A stretch of 64,000 nucleotides of DNA from Acidimicrobiia bacterium (GTDB lineage: Bacteria; Actinomycetota; Acidimicrobiia; Acidimicrobiales; AC-14), in the NCBI GenBank assembly GCA_023264995.1, contig JAHFUR010000013.1, positions 39,599 through 103,598 of the forward strand. The letters run 5' to 3'. Below are positions 16,777-25,876 of the stretch, piece by piece; position 1 is the stretch's first letter; every line of letters begins with the position of its first letter. A program made the position numbers and the translations under genes. The notes under the pieces were generated by a model, which saw nothing but the letters and a program-made list of their open reading frames with translations, was not told where the DNA came from and ran no database searches.

Positions 16777-17636
16777 TACGCGGCCACCTTTCGTCCGAGG
16801 CGCAGGAACGCCGTGTCGAGCAGGACGCCGATCCCACCGATCAGCACGATGGCGGCGATGACGTCGGCCAGCTTGCCGCCGTTGTAGGAGTTCCAGACGA
16901 AGTAGCCGATGCCGGTATTGCCGGCGAGCATCTCGGCGGCGACGATCACCATCCACGCAATGCCCATGGACAGCCGCATGCCGGTGATGATCGACGGCAG
17001 GCTGTGGGGCACGACCACGTGGCGCACGTAGGCCACCCTCCCGAACTTGAAGACCCGGGCCACGTTGCGCTGGTCCGTCGGCACGGACGCGGCGCCCGCC
17101 GCGGTGTTGAGCACCGTCGGCCACAGCGACGTAATGAAGATCACGAACGTGGCTGCGTTGCCGACGTCCTTCAGCACCACCAGCCCGATCGGGAACCATG
17201 CCAGCGGCGAGACGGGGCGCAGCACCTGAATGATCGGGTTCACCGCAGCCCACGCCCGCTTGCTCCCGCCAATGAGGAACCCGAGGGGCACACCGACGAC
17301 GACCGCGAACGCGAAGCCGGTGAACACCTTCACCAGCGAGACGCCGAGCTGGATGCCGATGCCCTTGTCGTTGGGGCCGAGGTCGTAGAACGGGTACCGC
17401 AGCAGCCGGCGCAGGGCGGCAAACCCCTCGGACGGGCCAGGGAGGTCGGGTGAGCTCCGGGCCACGATCGCCCAGAAGAGGACGATCACCGTGGCGCCCA
17501 CCGCGGCCCACCCGATGCTGCGGCCCATCGCCACCAGGCGGCTCGGCGGCTTCGGGCGTTGGGGCGCCACCGACGGCGCCGGCGGGCCGGCGCCGGGAAG
17601 GTCGGCCTCGGTGTCGGAGGGATGGATGAGGGTCAT
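16776..17636 (-). CDS. ABC transporter permease, nitrate/sulfonate family
   Basis: 286 residues with about six transmembrane segments. A cytoplasmic N-terminal extension rich in Pro precedes TM1 (GWAAVGATVIVLFWAIVA). The EAA loop is seen around the segment RVFKFGRVAYVRHVVVPHSL, the ATPase contact in NrtB/SsuC permeases. Overlaps the binding-protein stop by 4 bp (ATGA) and the ATPase start by 1 bp. Belongs to the NrtB group by overall pattern (FPIGLVVLKDVGNAATFVIF); the exact substrate cannot be read from the permease. Confidence 0.93.
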   Translation of the reverse strand: MTLIHPSDTEADLPGAGPPAPSVAPQRPKPPSRLVAMGRSIGWAAVGATVIVLFWAIVARSSPDLPGPSEGFAALRRLLRYPFYDLGPNDKGIGIQLGVSLVKVFTGFAFAVVVGVPLGFLIGGSKRAWAAVNPIIQVLRPVSPLAWFPIGLVVLKDVGNAATFVIFITSLWPTVLNTAAGAASVPTDQRNVARVFKFGRVAYVRHVVVPHSLPSIITGMRLSMGIAWMVIVAAEMLAGNTGIGYFVWNSYNGGKLADVIAAIVLIGGIGVLLDTAFLRLGRKVAA

Positions 17637-18913
17637 ACGCGGCTGACCTCCTCAAGAGGCTTCTTCGGGTCGAAGGTGGTGTTGTCGAGCTTGATGGTGA
17701 AGGGCGCCATGTCGTCATCGGGCACGGGGACGCCCTCCTTCTTGGCCACCTTCTCGTAGAGGTCCCGGAGGTAGAGCTGGTCGGCGATCTCCTGGAAGGG
17801 CGGGTTGTCCTTGAGCAGGCCGAACCGGCGGTACTGCGACATGAACCAGATGGCATGGCCCCGCCTCGGGGCATTGACCTGCCCGCCCCGGTAGAAGGTC
17901 ATGTAGTCGTCGGTGTAGGTCTTGGGCGGGATACCGGGGCCGAGGTTGTACTGGCCGAGCAGCCGGCCCTCGATCTCCGACGGCGGGGCGTTCACGTACG
18001 ACGCGGCGCCGATGGTCTGGGCCGCCTGCTTGCGGTTGGCCAGGTCGTCGAGCCACTTGCTGGCCTTGAGGATGGCGCCCATGACGTCCATCAGCACGTC
18101 GGGCCGCTCGGTCATGAACTTCTCGGTGACGACCAGGGCCTTCTCGGGGTGGTGCTTCCAGATGTCCTGGCTGGTGAGGTGGGTGAACCCGATGCCCTGG
18201 TCGACGGCCTGGGCGTTCCACGGCTCGCCCACGCAAAACCCGTCCATGGCGTCGACCTTCATGTTGGCCACCATCTGCGGCGGGGGGATGGTGATGATCT
18301 TCAGGATGCTGGCGTCGACCTTGCAGGCCTTGAGCCAATACCGCAGCCAGGTGTCGTGGGTCCCGCCCGGGAACGTCATCGCCAGGGTCGGGGTCTTCGA
18401 GGTCAGGACGGCACGGGCCTTGTCGAGGTCGCCGTAGCCGACCGACGCGTAGTCCTTTGACAGGCTGATGGCCTGGCCGTTGTTGTTGAGCATCATGGCC
18501 ACGCGTAGCGTCCGGGCGCCGGTGCCGCCGATCCCCGTGGCCACCGAGAGGGGCATGCTCGACAGCACGTGGCCGCCGTCGATCTCGTTGTTGAGCAGGT
18601 TGTCACGGGTGGCGGCCCACGACGCCTGCTTCTCGCAGCTCACGTCGAGGTCCCGTTCGGCGAAGTAGCCCAGCTCCTTGGCCATCACGATCGACGCGCA
18701 ATCGGTCAGGGCGATGAACCCGAGCTTCACCTTGCGGTTCGTGCTGCGCACGAGCGTGGTGCCGGTGTTGTCGGCCGCCGTGGTCGGGGTTGTCCCGCCG
18801 CTCTGGGCGGCCGGAGTGGCAGTCGGGGGATTGCCGCACGCGCCGAGCAGCGCGCCGACCGGAGGGACGGCGGCCGCCATGCCGGCCAGTTTGAGGAACG
18901 ATCTTCGGTCCAT
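17633..18913 (-). CDS. ABC transporter substrate-binding lipoprotein, NrtA/CmpA type
   Basis: 426 residues. Twin-arginine signal DRRSFLK with lipobox LLGAC, so a Tat-exported lipoprotein. The mature domain carries NrtA-like motifs: VKLGFIALTDCASIVMAKEL, WAATRDNLLNNEIDGGH, and FPGGTHDTWLRYWL. The NrtA/CmpA family binds nitrate, nitrite or bicarbonate; the divergent NnaR-like regulator favours nitrate/nitrite (inference). First gene of the three-gene transporter operon. No nitrate reductase gene is in the window. Confidence 0.92.
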   Translation of the reverse strand: MDRRSFLKLAGMAAAVPPVGALLGACGNPPTATPAAQSGGTTPTTAADNTGTTLVRSTNRKVKLGFIALTDCASIVMAKELGYFAERDLDVSCEKQASWAATRDNLLNNEIDGGHVLSSMPLSVATGIGGTGARTLRVAMMLNNNGQAISLSKDYASVGYGDLDKARAVLTSKTPTLAMTFPGGTHDTWLRYWLKACKVDASILKIITIPPPQMVANMKVDAMDGFCVGEPWNAQAVDQGIGFTHLTSQDIWKHHPEKALVVTEKFMTERPDVLMDVMGAILKASKWLDDLANRKQAAQTIGAASYVNAPPSEIEGRLLGQYNLGPGIPPKTYTDDYMTFYRGGQVNAPRRGHAIWFMSQYRRFGLLKDNPPFQEIADQLYLRDLYEKVAKKEGVPVPDDDMAPFTIKLDNTTFDPKKPLEEVSRV

Positions 18914-19118
18914 GGGAAGCACCGTACGGGCGCCCCGAGAAGGGACAGTTTCCCGCGAATGTCGGGAAGGTGACGTTCCGCCCACCGCGGCGAGCGACGG
19001 CTGAGAGCGGACCGTCACGCGTATTTCACAGGCGCGCAGGACTTCGTTCACGAATGGTTCGCCTTGTCCGCGACAGCCGGAAACAGGCCCGACACACTCC
19101 GCCGTCATCCTGAGACGG

Positions 19119-20228
19119 ATGATCGATGGCCCTCTCGACGGCTTTGTGGTTGGGGTCACCGCCGATCGTCGGGCCACCGAGCAGGCCGAGCTGTTGCGCC
19201 GGCGCGGCGCCGAGGTGCTGTTCGGGCCGACAATTGCCACGGCGTACCTGGCCTCCGACGACGCCCTGCGCGCCGCCACCGTCGCCCTGATCGAGCGGCC
19301 GCCCGACTACTTGGCCGCAACGACGGGGATCGGGATCCGGGCGTGGTTCGAAACGGCCCAGGTGTGGGGCCTCGGCGACGCGCTCCTTGACGCCCTCGGC
19401 CACACCCGCATCGTCGCCCGGGGCCCGAAGGCCGCCGGAGCCATCCAGGCCGCCGGGCTCGACGTGTGGCGCAGCGCGGCCAACGAGCAGATGGACCAGT
19501 TGCTCGCCCACCTCCTGGCCGAGCCGCTGGCCAGCGCGCGTGTGGCGGTCCAGCTCTACGGGACGCCCGCGCCCGAGGCCGTGCGCGCCCTCGCCGGCGC
19601 CGGCGCTGAGGTGCTCGAGGTGCCCGTCTACCAGTGGCGGACGCCCGACGACCCGGCGCCGGCGCTGCGCCTGGCCCAGGCCGCCATCGACGGCCGGATC
19701 CACGCCGTCACCTTCACCGCGGCCCCGGCGGTCACCAACCTGTTCGCCCTGGCCGACGCGGCCGGTGTCGCCAACCTGCTGCGGGACGCGTTCAACCACG
19801 CCGGCGTGGTGGCGGCGTGCGTCGGCCCGGTGTGCGCTCGCGGTGCGCTCGACGTGGGCATCGTGGCCCCGCTCGTCCCCGACGTCGGCCGGCTCGGCCT
19901 GATGGTGCGCGCCCTCTCCGAGCGCCTGGCCGCCGACCGGCGCACCGTACCCATGGCCGGCGTCGATGTCGTGCTCCAGGGCCTCATCGCCCTGATCGGC
20001 GAGGAGCGAGTACGCCTCAACTGCCGGGAGCGGGCGCTCCTCGACACCCTGGCCACCCGCCCCGGCACTGTGTTCTCCCGGCCCACGCTCGTGCGGGAGG
20101 TGTGGCGGGCCACGGGCGCCGACCCCCACGCCGTCGAAGTAGCCATCGCCCGGCTCCGGCCTCGGCTCGGCGCGGCCGGGGCGGCGCTCGTGGCCGTCCC
20201 CGGTCGGGGGTACCGCCTCGAGCCGTAG
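19119..20228 (+). CDS. HemD-domain/winged-helix regulator, NnaR-like
   Basis: 369 residues. The first about 260 residues have the uroporphyrinogen-III synthase fold (GFVVGVTADRRATEQAELL, VTFTAAPAVTNLF, VACVGPVCA). The last about 100 form an OmpR-type winged helix: LNCRERALLDTLATRPGTVF, SRPTLVREVW, VEVAIARLRPRL, GRGYRLE. The same fusion is seen in actinobacterial NnaR regulators that control nitrate assimilation. Divergent from the nitrate-type transporter across 205 bp, so it probably controls it (inference). Catalysis of tetrapyrrole synthesis is less likely, because no hem genes are near. Confidence 0.88.
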   Translation: MIDGPLDGFVVGVTADRRATEQAELLRRRGAEVLFGPTIATAYLASDDALRAATVALIERPPDYLAATTGIGIRAWFETAQVWGLGDALLDALGHTRIVARGPKAAGAIQAAGLDVWRSAANEQMDQLLAHLLAEPLASARVAVQLYGTPAPEAVRALAGAGAEVLEVPVYQWRTPDDPAPALRLAQAAIDGRIHAVTFTAAPAVTNLFALADAAGVANLLRDAFNHAGVVAACVGPVCARGALDVGIVAPLVPDVGRLGLMVRALSERLAADRRTVPMAGVDVVLQGLIALIGEERVRLNCRERALLDTLATRPGTVFSRPTLVREVWRATGADPHAVEVAIARLRPRLGAAGAALVAVPGRGYRLEP

Positions 20229-20246
20229 GCCCGCCGCCGCCGCCCC

Positions 20247-20295
20247 GAACTGGTGACACAAGCGCGGGCAGCGCCCCCAGATGTGTCACCAGTTC
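20247..20295. terminator. Inverted repeat between convergent genes
   Basis: A perfect 14-bp inverted repeat (GAACTGGTGACACA at 20247-20260, complement at 20282-20295) with a 21-base loop. It lies 18 bp after the regulator stop and 12 bp before the sulfurtransferase stop, where a shared terminator would be expected. The stem is not GC-rich and no U-tract follows, so a role as protein-binding site or repeat element is also possible. Confidence 0.5.
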
Positions 20296-20307
20296 GCTGT
20301 GGGGTGG

Positions 20308-21186
20308 CTACCGCTCGATGGGCGCCTTGACCAGGTTGCCCCACTCGGTCCACGAACCGTCGTAGTTGCGGACGGTCGGGTAACCCAGGAGGTTCTGGAG
20401 CACAAACCAGGTGTGGCTCGACCGCTCGCCGATCCGGCAGTAGACGACCACGTCGTCGTCGGGGCTGAGGCCCAGCTCGCCGGCGTAGATGGCCCGGAGG
20501 GCGTCGGCGTTCTTGAACGTGCCGTCGTCGTTAGCCGCGTTCTTCCAGGGCTTGCTGGCCGCGCCGGGGATATGCCCGCCGCGCAAGGCGCCCTCTTGGG
20601 GGTAGTCGGGCATGTGCAGCATTTCGCCGCTGTACTCGCCCGGCGACCGGACGTCGACCAGCTTCCCGCCCTTGCCCACGTGGACCAGCACGTCATCGCG
20701 GAAGGCGCGGATCGGCGCGTCGTCGCGCTCGACGACGGGGTACTCGGTGGGTTCGGCCTTGGCCACGTCGGTGGTGAGCTCGCGGCCTTCCTGCAGCCAC
20801 TTCATCCGACCGCCGTTGAGCAGGCGGACGTCGGGGTGGCCGAACAGCTTGAACACCCACAAGGCGTAGGCGGCCCACCAGTTGAAGTTGTCGCCGTAGA
20901 ACACAACCGTCGAGTCGCGGCTGATCCCGCTCCGGGAGCAGAGATCGGCGAACCTGGCGCCGTCGACGTAGTCCCGGTTCACCTGGTCGTTGAGGTCGAG
21001 GTGCCAGTCGACCTTGACCGCGCCGGGGACGTGGCCGGTGTCATAGAGGAGCACGTCTTCGTCGGACTCGACCACCACCAGGCCGGGATCGTGCAGGTGC
21101 TCGGCCAACCATGCGGTGGTGACAAGCAGTTCGGGCTTGGCGTACTGGGTCAGCTCGGGGGAACTGTCGGGAGCAACCGAGGGCAT
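20308..21186 (-). CDS. Thiosulfate sulfurtransferase (CysA2/SseA type)
   Basis: 292 residues, two tandem rhodanese domains. The active-site loop [14 protein letters not shown], with nucleophile C250, is the form found in mycobacterial CysA2 and carries the positive residues typical of thiosulfate rather than mercaptopyruvate sulfurtransferases. The inactive N-terminal domain has [15 protein letters not shown] in the equivalent place. Strong ribosome site AAGGAGG 7 bases before the ATG. Transfers sulfane sulfur from thiosulfate to cyanide or thiol acceptors. Convergent with the NnaR-like gene. Confidence 0.93.
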   Translation of the reverse strand: MPSVAPDSSPELTQYAKPELLVTTAWLAEHLHDPGLVVVESDEDVLLYDTGHVPGAVKVDWHLDLNDQVNRDYVDGARFADLCSRSGISRDSTVVFYGDNFNWWAAYALWVFKLFGHPDVRLLNGGRMKWLQEGRELTTDVAKAEPTEYPVVERDDAPIRAFRDDVLVHVGKGGKLVDVRSPGEYSGEMLHMPDYPQEGALRGGHIPGAASKPWKNAANDDGTFKNADALRAIYAGELGLSPDDDVVVYCRIGERSSHTWFVLQNLLGYPTVRNYDGSWTEWGNLVKAPIER

Positions 21187-21357
21187 AGAGCATCCTCCTT
21201 GGATGACGCGTGCATGTCGTGCCCGCCAGCCTAGCGGCTAATCCCGACTTCTCTGGTCAAGAATCGGCGTGTCAACCGATCGTCGGACCGTCCGGTCGCG
21301 CGGTGTTGCCTCTCGCCGGTCGTTGCACCCGCCGGTTCCTGGTGGCACGCTTTCCAG

Positions 21358-21723
21358 ATGGAAGCGGGTGAGCTGAAGGCGTTCCTCACAGATTCGGTCG
21401 GGCAGCCGCCCACCGGCTTCGAGCCGGACCTCGACGACAGAAACCGCTATCTGGATTGGTGCAACCTCAAGATACGGGAAAAATACGCCGTCCGGAAAAT
21501 CAAGGTAACGGTGCTCGATCCAGGCGTTCGCGACAACACGCTCGCTATCGGGACCATCGTGACCTCCCTTTCATTTGATGCGTTTGAGGTGACCTTCTCG
21601 ATCCTGCATAACGAAGCCTGGGACACCCTGTTCATTAGCAGCCAGGTTCATGACGGGCCCATGTCCTACTTGGACCAGTGGGACCTGACCTATACGGAAG
21701 ACACCTATACGTTCACCCTTTGA
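21358..21723 (+). CDS. Orphan hypothetical protein, AT-richer than neighbours
   Basis: 121 residues, family not recognised. No signal peptide or membrane segment; mixed charged and aromatic sequence with FEPDLDDRNRYLDWC, a central VTVLDPGVRDNTLAIG and an acidic, Tyr/Thr-rich end (TYTEDTYTFTL). The first half has helical character, the rest beta. A hand count over 21481-21660 gives 99 of 180 G+C (55%), well below surrounding genes, and codons such as AAA, TTT and CAT are common. Probably horizontally acquired. No clear ribosome site. Confidence 0.65.
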   Translation: MEAGELKAFLTDSVGQPPTGFEPDLDDRNRYLDWCNLKIREKYAVRKIKVTVLDPGVRDNTLAIGTIVTSLSFDAFEVTFSILHNEAWDTLFISSQVHDGPMSYLDQWDLTYTEDTYTFTL

Positions 21724-21812
21724 ATCTGATCAACGGATAGCTGGGTTCGCCGTCGTCACCAGCCGTCGTCTCCGTATTGTCGGTCGCGGGCGTGCGGCGG
21801 CGCTCAGGGCCG

Positions 21813-22451
21813 TCATGAGCCATCGAGGTAGGCCAGGACGGCGAGCACGCGGCGGTGGCCGACCTCGCTCTCCGCGATGTCCAGCTTGGTGAGGATGTGG
21901 CGGACATGCGCCTCGACGGTGCGTTCACTGACGACGAGGCGGCGAGCGATGCCGGCGTTCGTGAGCCCTTCGGCCATTAGCCGGAGGACGCCGAGTTCGC
22001 GGTCGGAAAGCCGCCCGATGGGACCGTCGTCGACCGGCGAAACAAGGCTGGCGACAACCATCGGGTCGAGCGCGGACCCGCCGGCGGCGACACGCTCGGC
22101 GCTGGCGAGGAATTCGCCGACCTCGAGCACCCGGTCCTTCAGGAGGTAGCCAAACCCGCCGAGGGCCACGAGCTTTACCGCGTGCGCGGTCTCGATGTGC
22201 TGGGAGAGCAGGAGCACGCCGACGCCGGGATGCCGCTCCTTGATCATCAACGCAGCGCGGGCGCCCTCATCGGTGAAGGTGGGCGGCATGCGGATGTCGA
22301 CGACGGTGAGGTCTGGCCCTTCCCGTGCCACAGTCGCCAGGAGGCGGTCGGCATCGCCAAGGGCGGCGATCACGTGGTGACCGCCGTCTTGGAAGAGGCG
22401 AGCAAGGCCGGCGCGCAACAGAGCCTGGTCCTCGGCGATCACGACGCGCAC
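21813..22451 (-). CDS. NarL/FixJ-family response regulator
   Basis: 212 residues. Receiver domain MRVVIAEDQ with phosphoacceptor D52 in VVDIRMPP and K in YLLKDR; C-terminal LuxR helix-turn-helix LSDRELGVLRLMAEGLTNAG then RRLVVSERTVEAHVRHIL. The GTG start lies within the end of the kinase gene (13-bp overlap), so the pair is one operon. Probably activates or represses transcription on phosphorylation by the adjacent kinase; the divergent membrane-protein gene is a candidate target (inference). Confidence 0.95.
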   Translation of the reverse strand: MRVVIAEDQALLRAGLARLFQDGGHHVIAALGDADRLLATVAREGPDLTVVDIRMPPTFTDEGARAALMIKERHPGVGVLLLSQHIETAHAVKLVALGGFGYLLKDRVLEVGEFLASAERVAAGGSALDPMVVASLVSPVDDGPIGRLSDRELGVLRLMAEGLTNAGIARRLVVSERTVEAHVRHILTKLDIAESEVGHRRVLAVLAYLDGS

Positions 22452-24418
22452 GGGAACTCCGCCACGAGCGTCGTGCCATGACCCTGGCCACTGTCGATCC
22501 TGAGGCGGCCGCCCTGGGCGGCGACCCGATCCGAGAGTCCGGTCAATCCCGTCCCCTTCCGGGCGCTCGCGCCGCCGATCCCGTCGTCGACCACCGAGAC
22601 CACGAGCGTGTCGTCCCTACGCTCGGCGCGAAGCACGACCCTAGAGGCACGGGCGTGCTTGACGGCGTTGGTGAGACCTTCGCAAGCGATGAAGTAGGCG
22701 GCGGTCTCGACGTCGGTCGGGAAGCGCCCGGGGCCGGCGTCAACCTCGACCGGAAGGGGAGCACGGCGGGCCAGCTCTCGCAGGGCCGGCCCGAGGCCGG
22801 CCTCGAGCTGGGCCGGCCTGAGGCCCTGGGCGAGCTCGCGTAGCTCGTCGATGGCGACGGTGATCTCGGCGACGGCGCCGTCGAGGGTGCTGGTCACGTC
22901 GTCATTCACTGCCGGTCCGAGCGCGTGCTGGGCGTGACGAAGGGCGAGGCCGATGGACACCAGCCGTTGCTGGGCCCCGTCGTGAAGGTCGCGTTCGATA
23001 CGCCGCCGCTCATCGTCGGCCGCGACCACGATTCGGGCGCGTGATGCCGCCACCTCATCGAGCTGGCGCCGGAGCTCGATACGCAGCCGCGCGATCAGGA
23101 CGGCCAAGGCGCCGGCGTCGAGCAGCTTGGCGACCAGCGACCGACGTTCCGCGAGATCGGGGGGACCGACAACGCTCCCGAGGGTTGTGCCGCCATGGCG
23201 GATCGGCCACCGTTCGCGGCCGTCGCCCACATTGTCCGCGACCGGCGCGCCGGTTAGATCGACAGCGAGCCCGCTGTCAGGCAGGAGAAGGAGCACGTCG
23301 ATCTCGTCGACCCCGAGTGCCTTGCGCAGCACCTGCTCGACGTGTTCGGGGACCGCCCGACCGGCACCGAGGTCATCGAGGAAGCCGGTCATTTGCCGCA
23401 GGGCGTCAAAGCGGGCTCGGTTGAAGCGACGGTCGACTGCGTCCTGGAGCCGGTTCCGTACCGGTCGGAAGGCGCCGGCGACCGCCAGTGTCGCCCCCGC
23501 AGTGGCCCAGGACGAGCCGAGCCCGAGCCCGAGCGTCGCGCCGATCACCATCGCCGTCGCCAGGTAGGTGGCCGCGAGGAACGCGGTCAGTGCGCCGTAG
23601 GCGATGGTCCGGCTGATGACGAGATCGACGTCGTACAGCCGGTAGCGCAGGATGGCGACACCTGCCGCCACTGGCATGGCGGTCGTCGCCAAGGCGGCGA
23701 GCGGGCGCACGATCGGCGCCACGTTCCACAGCACAGCCGACACCGGCAACACCACCGCCGCGCACATCGACGCAAACGCGAACAAGCGCAGTTGGAGCCG
23801 CTCCACACCGGTCGAACGGCGGAGCCGCTGCACCAACGGCACGATCGCTGCCACGAGCGAGCCGAGGAACAGCGGCATGCCGACCGCCATCAGCAGCCCG
23901 ATCGGCGCACTGTCGACGGCATAGGGGTTCCGCCCACCGACGAAGTCCTTGCCGAGCTGAGGGGAAAGTGCCCACGCCGGCAGGACCATCGCCGCGCCGA
24001 CGACGTTGACCCACGCGACCGCCCGCCAGCCTCGTCGGCTCAAGTGACCGTCCGGGAACAACAGGAAGATCAACACGATGAGAGGACCGCCCGCCACCCA
24101 GCTCGAGAGGGCGATCCACTCGGCGAAGGGCCCGGCCGGCCATCCGTGCGCGGCCGCCCGCAACCCCCAGCCCTGCGGCAGGTCGGTGGTCAGCCCGTTC
24201 GAAAGGGCCGACGCGTAGAACAACCAGCCGATCCAATGACCAGGGTGGCGCGACACGATAAGGGCGCCGACGATGGCGAGGGTCACGGTGGCGACCGCGT
24301 ACATGACGGTGTCGTAGGTCGGCTCCAGACCCCAGGACAGCGTGACCGCGGCGAGCTCTATCGCCACTGTGGCCGTCAGCACCGCCGCCGGCCAAGCACG
24401 CAACCGGAGGACGCCCAC
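22439..24418 (-). CDS. Membrane sensor histidine kinase (NarX/DesK type)
   Basis: 659 residues with the start chosen. About eight to ten N-terminal transmembrane segments, a GAF-like central region, then HisKA_3 with ADDERRRIERDLHDGAQQ (H near residue 479), and an HATPase with ECEG-like YFIACEGLTNAVKHA and VVDDGIGG. The start is uncertain: GTG 24418 places the first membrane segment near the N-terminus, while the frame is open to an ATG at 24562. The latter would run through a good divergent promoter (24516-24544), so the shorter form is preferred. The signal sensed is unknown. Confidence 0.88.
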   Translation of the reverse strand: MGVLRLRAWPAAVLTATVAIELAAVTLSWGLEPTYDTVMYAVATVTLAIVGALIVSRHPGHWIGWLFYASALSNGLTTDLPQGWGLRAAAHGWPAGPFAEWIALSSWVAGGPLIVLIFLLFPDGHLSRRGWRAVAWVNVVGAAMVLPAWALSPQLGKDFVGGRNPYAVDSAPIGLLMAVGMPLFLGSLVAAIVPLVQRLRRSTGVERLQLRLFAFASMCAAVVLPVSAVLWNVAPIVRPLAALATTAMPVAAGVAILRYRLYDVDLVISRTIAYGALTAFLAATYLATAMVIGATLGLGLGSSWATAGATLAVAGAFRPVRNRLQDAVDRRFNRARFDALRQMTGFLDDLGAGRAVPEHVEQVLRKALGVDEIDVLLLLPDSGLAVDLTGAPVADNVGDGRERWPIRHGGTTLGSVVGPPDLAERRSLVAKLLDAGALAVLIARLRIELRRQLDEVAASRARIVVAADDERRRIERDLHDGAQQRLVSIGLALRHAQHALGPAVNDDVTSTLDGAVAEITVAIDELRELAQGLRPAQLEAGLGPALRELARRAPLPVEVDAGPGRFPTDVETAAYFIACEGLTNAVKHARASRVVLRAERRDDTLVVSVVDDGIGGASARKGTGLTGLSDRVAAQGGRLRIDSGQGHGTTLVAEFPCAS

Positions 24419-24515
24419 GACGTGGATTGTCGCAGCGGTCGACGACGCCGGCAACGGTGCTGGCGCGCAACCTCGCTCAGTGGTGACGCGTAGCAGGAGT
24501 CTCGCGCTGGCACCG

Positions 24516-24544
24516 ATGACGCGCGGTCGCCTGGCTCCTAGAAC
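24516..24544 (+). promoter_or_regulatory. Promoter of the small membrane protein gene
   Basis: ATGACG (24516-24521, four of six to TTGACA) and TAGAAC (24539-24544) are 17 bp apart. Transcription would begin near 24551, leaving a short leader containing AGGAGGT (24570-24576), 6 bases before the ATG at 24583. Confidence 0.5.
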
Positions 24545-24582
24545 GGGCAGCAGCCAACACATCGACCACAGGAGGTCCAGAA

Positions 24583-25236
24583 ATGGCTCGAACAGACCCC
24601 GCAGCCGTGCGGCGACGCACGACGGGATTCATCATCGGCTCCGCCGCCACGTTCATCAGCGGCATGCTCGTCCAGCTCGTCATGGTGCCGTCGACTAACG
24701 TGTCGGACCAAAGATGGAGCTATCCCTGGACGGCCGACGCCTTGGTCGGCGTCTCTCTGCTGTACTTCGTACTCCACCTGCTCGTCGCCGACGGCCTCGT
24801 CACCTTCGGTCGTCACGGCGTGGCCGGGGCATCGCGAACGGCGCGCGCCGGCGTGGGGCTCGCGGTGGCCGGGGCCCTGGTCTTCGGCGCCGCCGAGCTC
24901 GCCTCGATCCCGCCCCGCGCCGCCCTGGTGGACGACACGAGCGTCGTGGCAGCCATCGCCCTCTTCGTCCTCGGCTCAGTGCTCTCGGCCATTGGGCTCC
25001 TCATGATCGGCAAGACGACCCTGTCGGCAGGGATCTGGCACGGCTGGCGCCGGTACACACCCCTCGTAGCCGGGCTGTGGACCACGGTCCTGGTCTTCCT
25101 TGGCCCCACCCCGGTTCTGGCCGCCGGCGTCGGCCTCTACGGCGCCTGCCTGCTCGCCATGGCGATCGCGCTCCGTACCGAGGCTGTTTCCGCCAGGTCG
25201 GCCGAGGCCGGCGGCCTGCAGCTGAACCGGGCATGA
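24583..25236 (+). CDS. Polytopic membrane protein, unknown function
   Basis: 217 residues with about six transmembrane segments (GFIIGSAATFISGMLVQLVM, ALVGVSLLYFVLHLLVA, VGLAVAGALVFGAAEL, and three more). The fold resembles small four- to six-helix membrane proteins without a catalytic motif. The ATG is preceded by AGGAGGT and a plausible promoter. Divergent from the two-component system, so it may be its output. Family not identified. Confidence 0.7.
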   Translation: MARTDPAAVRRRTTGFIIGSAATFISGMLVQLVMVPSTNVSDQRWSYPWTADALVGVSLLYFVLHLLVADGLVTFGRHGVAGASRTARAGVGLAVAGALVFGAAELASIPPRAALVDDTSVVAAIALFVLGSVLSAIGLLMIGKTTLSAGIWHGWRRYTPLVAGLWTTVLVFLGPTPVLAAGVGLYGACLLAMAIALRTEAVSARSAEAGGLQLNRA

Positions 25237-25298
25237 CCACGGTCTTGCCTGCGAGCCCGTCTGCGGCCATGACGAACCGGAAGCGCGTGTCCCCGCCT

Positions 25299-25315
25299 CA
25301 CGCCGCTGGCGTGAC
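25299..25315. other. Small hairpin in the intergenic region
   Basis: TCACGCC and GGCGTGA form a perfect 7-bp stem around a GCT loop. It follows the membrane-protein gene by about 60 bp and may contribute to termination, but no U-tract follows. The rest of 25237-25386 shows nothing else that could be assigned. Confidence 0.3.
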
Positions 25316-25386
25316 TGCCATCAGGGGGTGTCTGTCCCCGCGCGCCCCGTTACGCTACGGGCGCAGGTACTTCGTGGCGTAGAGGG

Positions 25387-25779
25387 GTGGCGTTGTCTAC
25401 CTGGCGGCATGGCAGGAGGGCGATCGGGACGGCGGGCCTGATCTGCCTCGTGGTCGGCGCTCTTGCGATCTATCTCGTCGGAGTCCGCCACGACGCCGAG
25501 CGCTCGCGGTTGGAGCCGGGCCTGCGCGCCTGCATGGAGGTGATGGGCGTCTACGACTGGCTCGACTACGACGGTGCTGAGGCGCACGCGGCGCCAACGG
25601 TGGAGGACAGCGGAAGAGACCTCGCACTGGTGGCCGGCCGCTACCCGCGGCTCGTCTCTCTCGTGAAGACGATCGAAAATTCGCGCAGAGAACTGCTCTC
25701 CGGTCAGGTAGGCATAGCGGCTCGTGCCCTTTCTCGCGAATGTCAGGACATCGGCTGGAGACCGTCGACTCGGCCGTAG
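25387..25779 (+). CDS. Small membrane-anchored hypothetical protein
   Basis: 130 residues. One N-terminal transmembrane segment (IGTAGLICLVVGALAIYLVG) preceded by Arg residues, so the rest is probably outside: a helical region with two cysteines and repeated Arg and Leu (AERSRLEPGLRACMEVMG; SRECQDIGW). Start GTG at 25387 with only a weak ribosome site. No recognised family. Could be a small lipid- or wall-associated protein; function unknown. Confidence 0.5.
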   Translation: MALSTWRHGRRAIGTAGLICLVVGALAIYLVGVRHDAERSRLEPGLRACMEVMGVYDWLDYDGAEAHAAPTVEDSGRDLALVAGRYPRLVSLVKTIENSRRELLSGQVGIAARALSRECQDIGWRPSTRP

Positions 25780-25876
25780 GTCTCCTTGCTGGCGATACGG
25801 GTCAGCCCGATGGCCCCGAACACCTCGTGGATAGGACCACTCCTCGATCCAAAGACACCGATCAGGCGCCTGTTCT

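Noticed and set aside
18930..19060. Possible GlnR-like box upstream of the nitrate-type importer (GTCAC-N6-GACAT-N6-GAAAC read on the minus strand)
   Set aside because: Only two of three blocks resemble the consensus and their order does not follow GTnAC-N6-GAAAC repeats. Too weak to call.
19119..20228. Uroporphyrinogen-III synthase (hemD)
   Set aside because: The fold is present but fused to a DNA-binding winged helix and set opposite a transporter; no other heme gene is near.
24530..24545. Third copy of the men motif (shares GCTCCTAGAA with site A)
   Set aside because: Only the -10 and a few adjacent bases match; the GAGYGAYT half is missing, so similarity is probably just promoter sequence.
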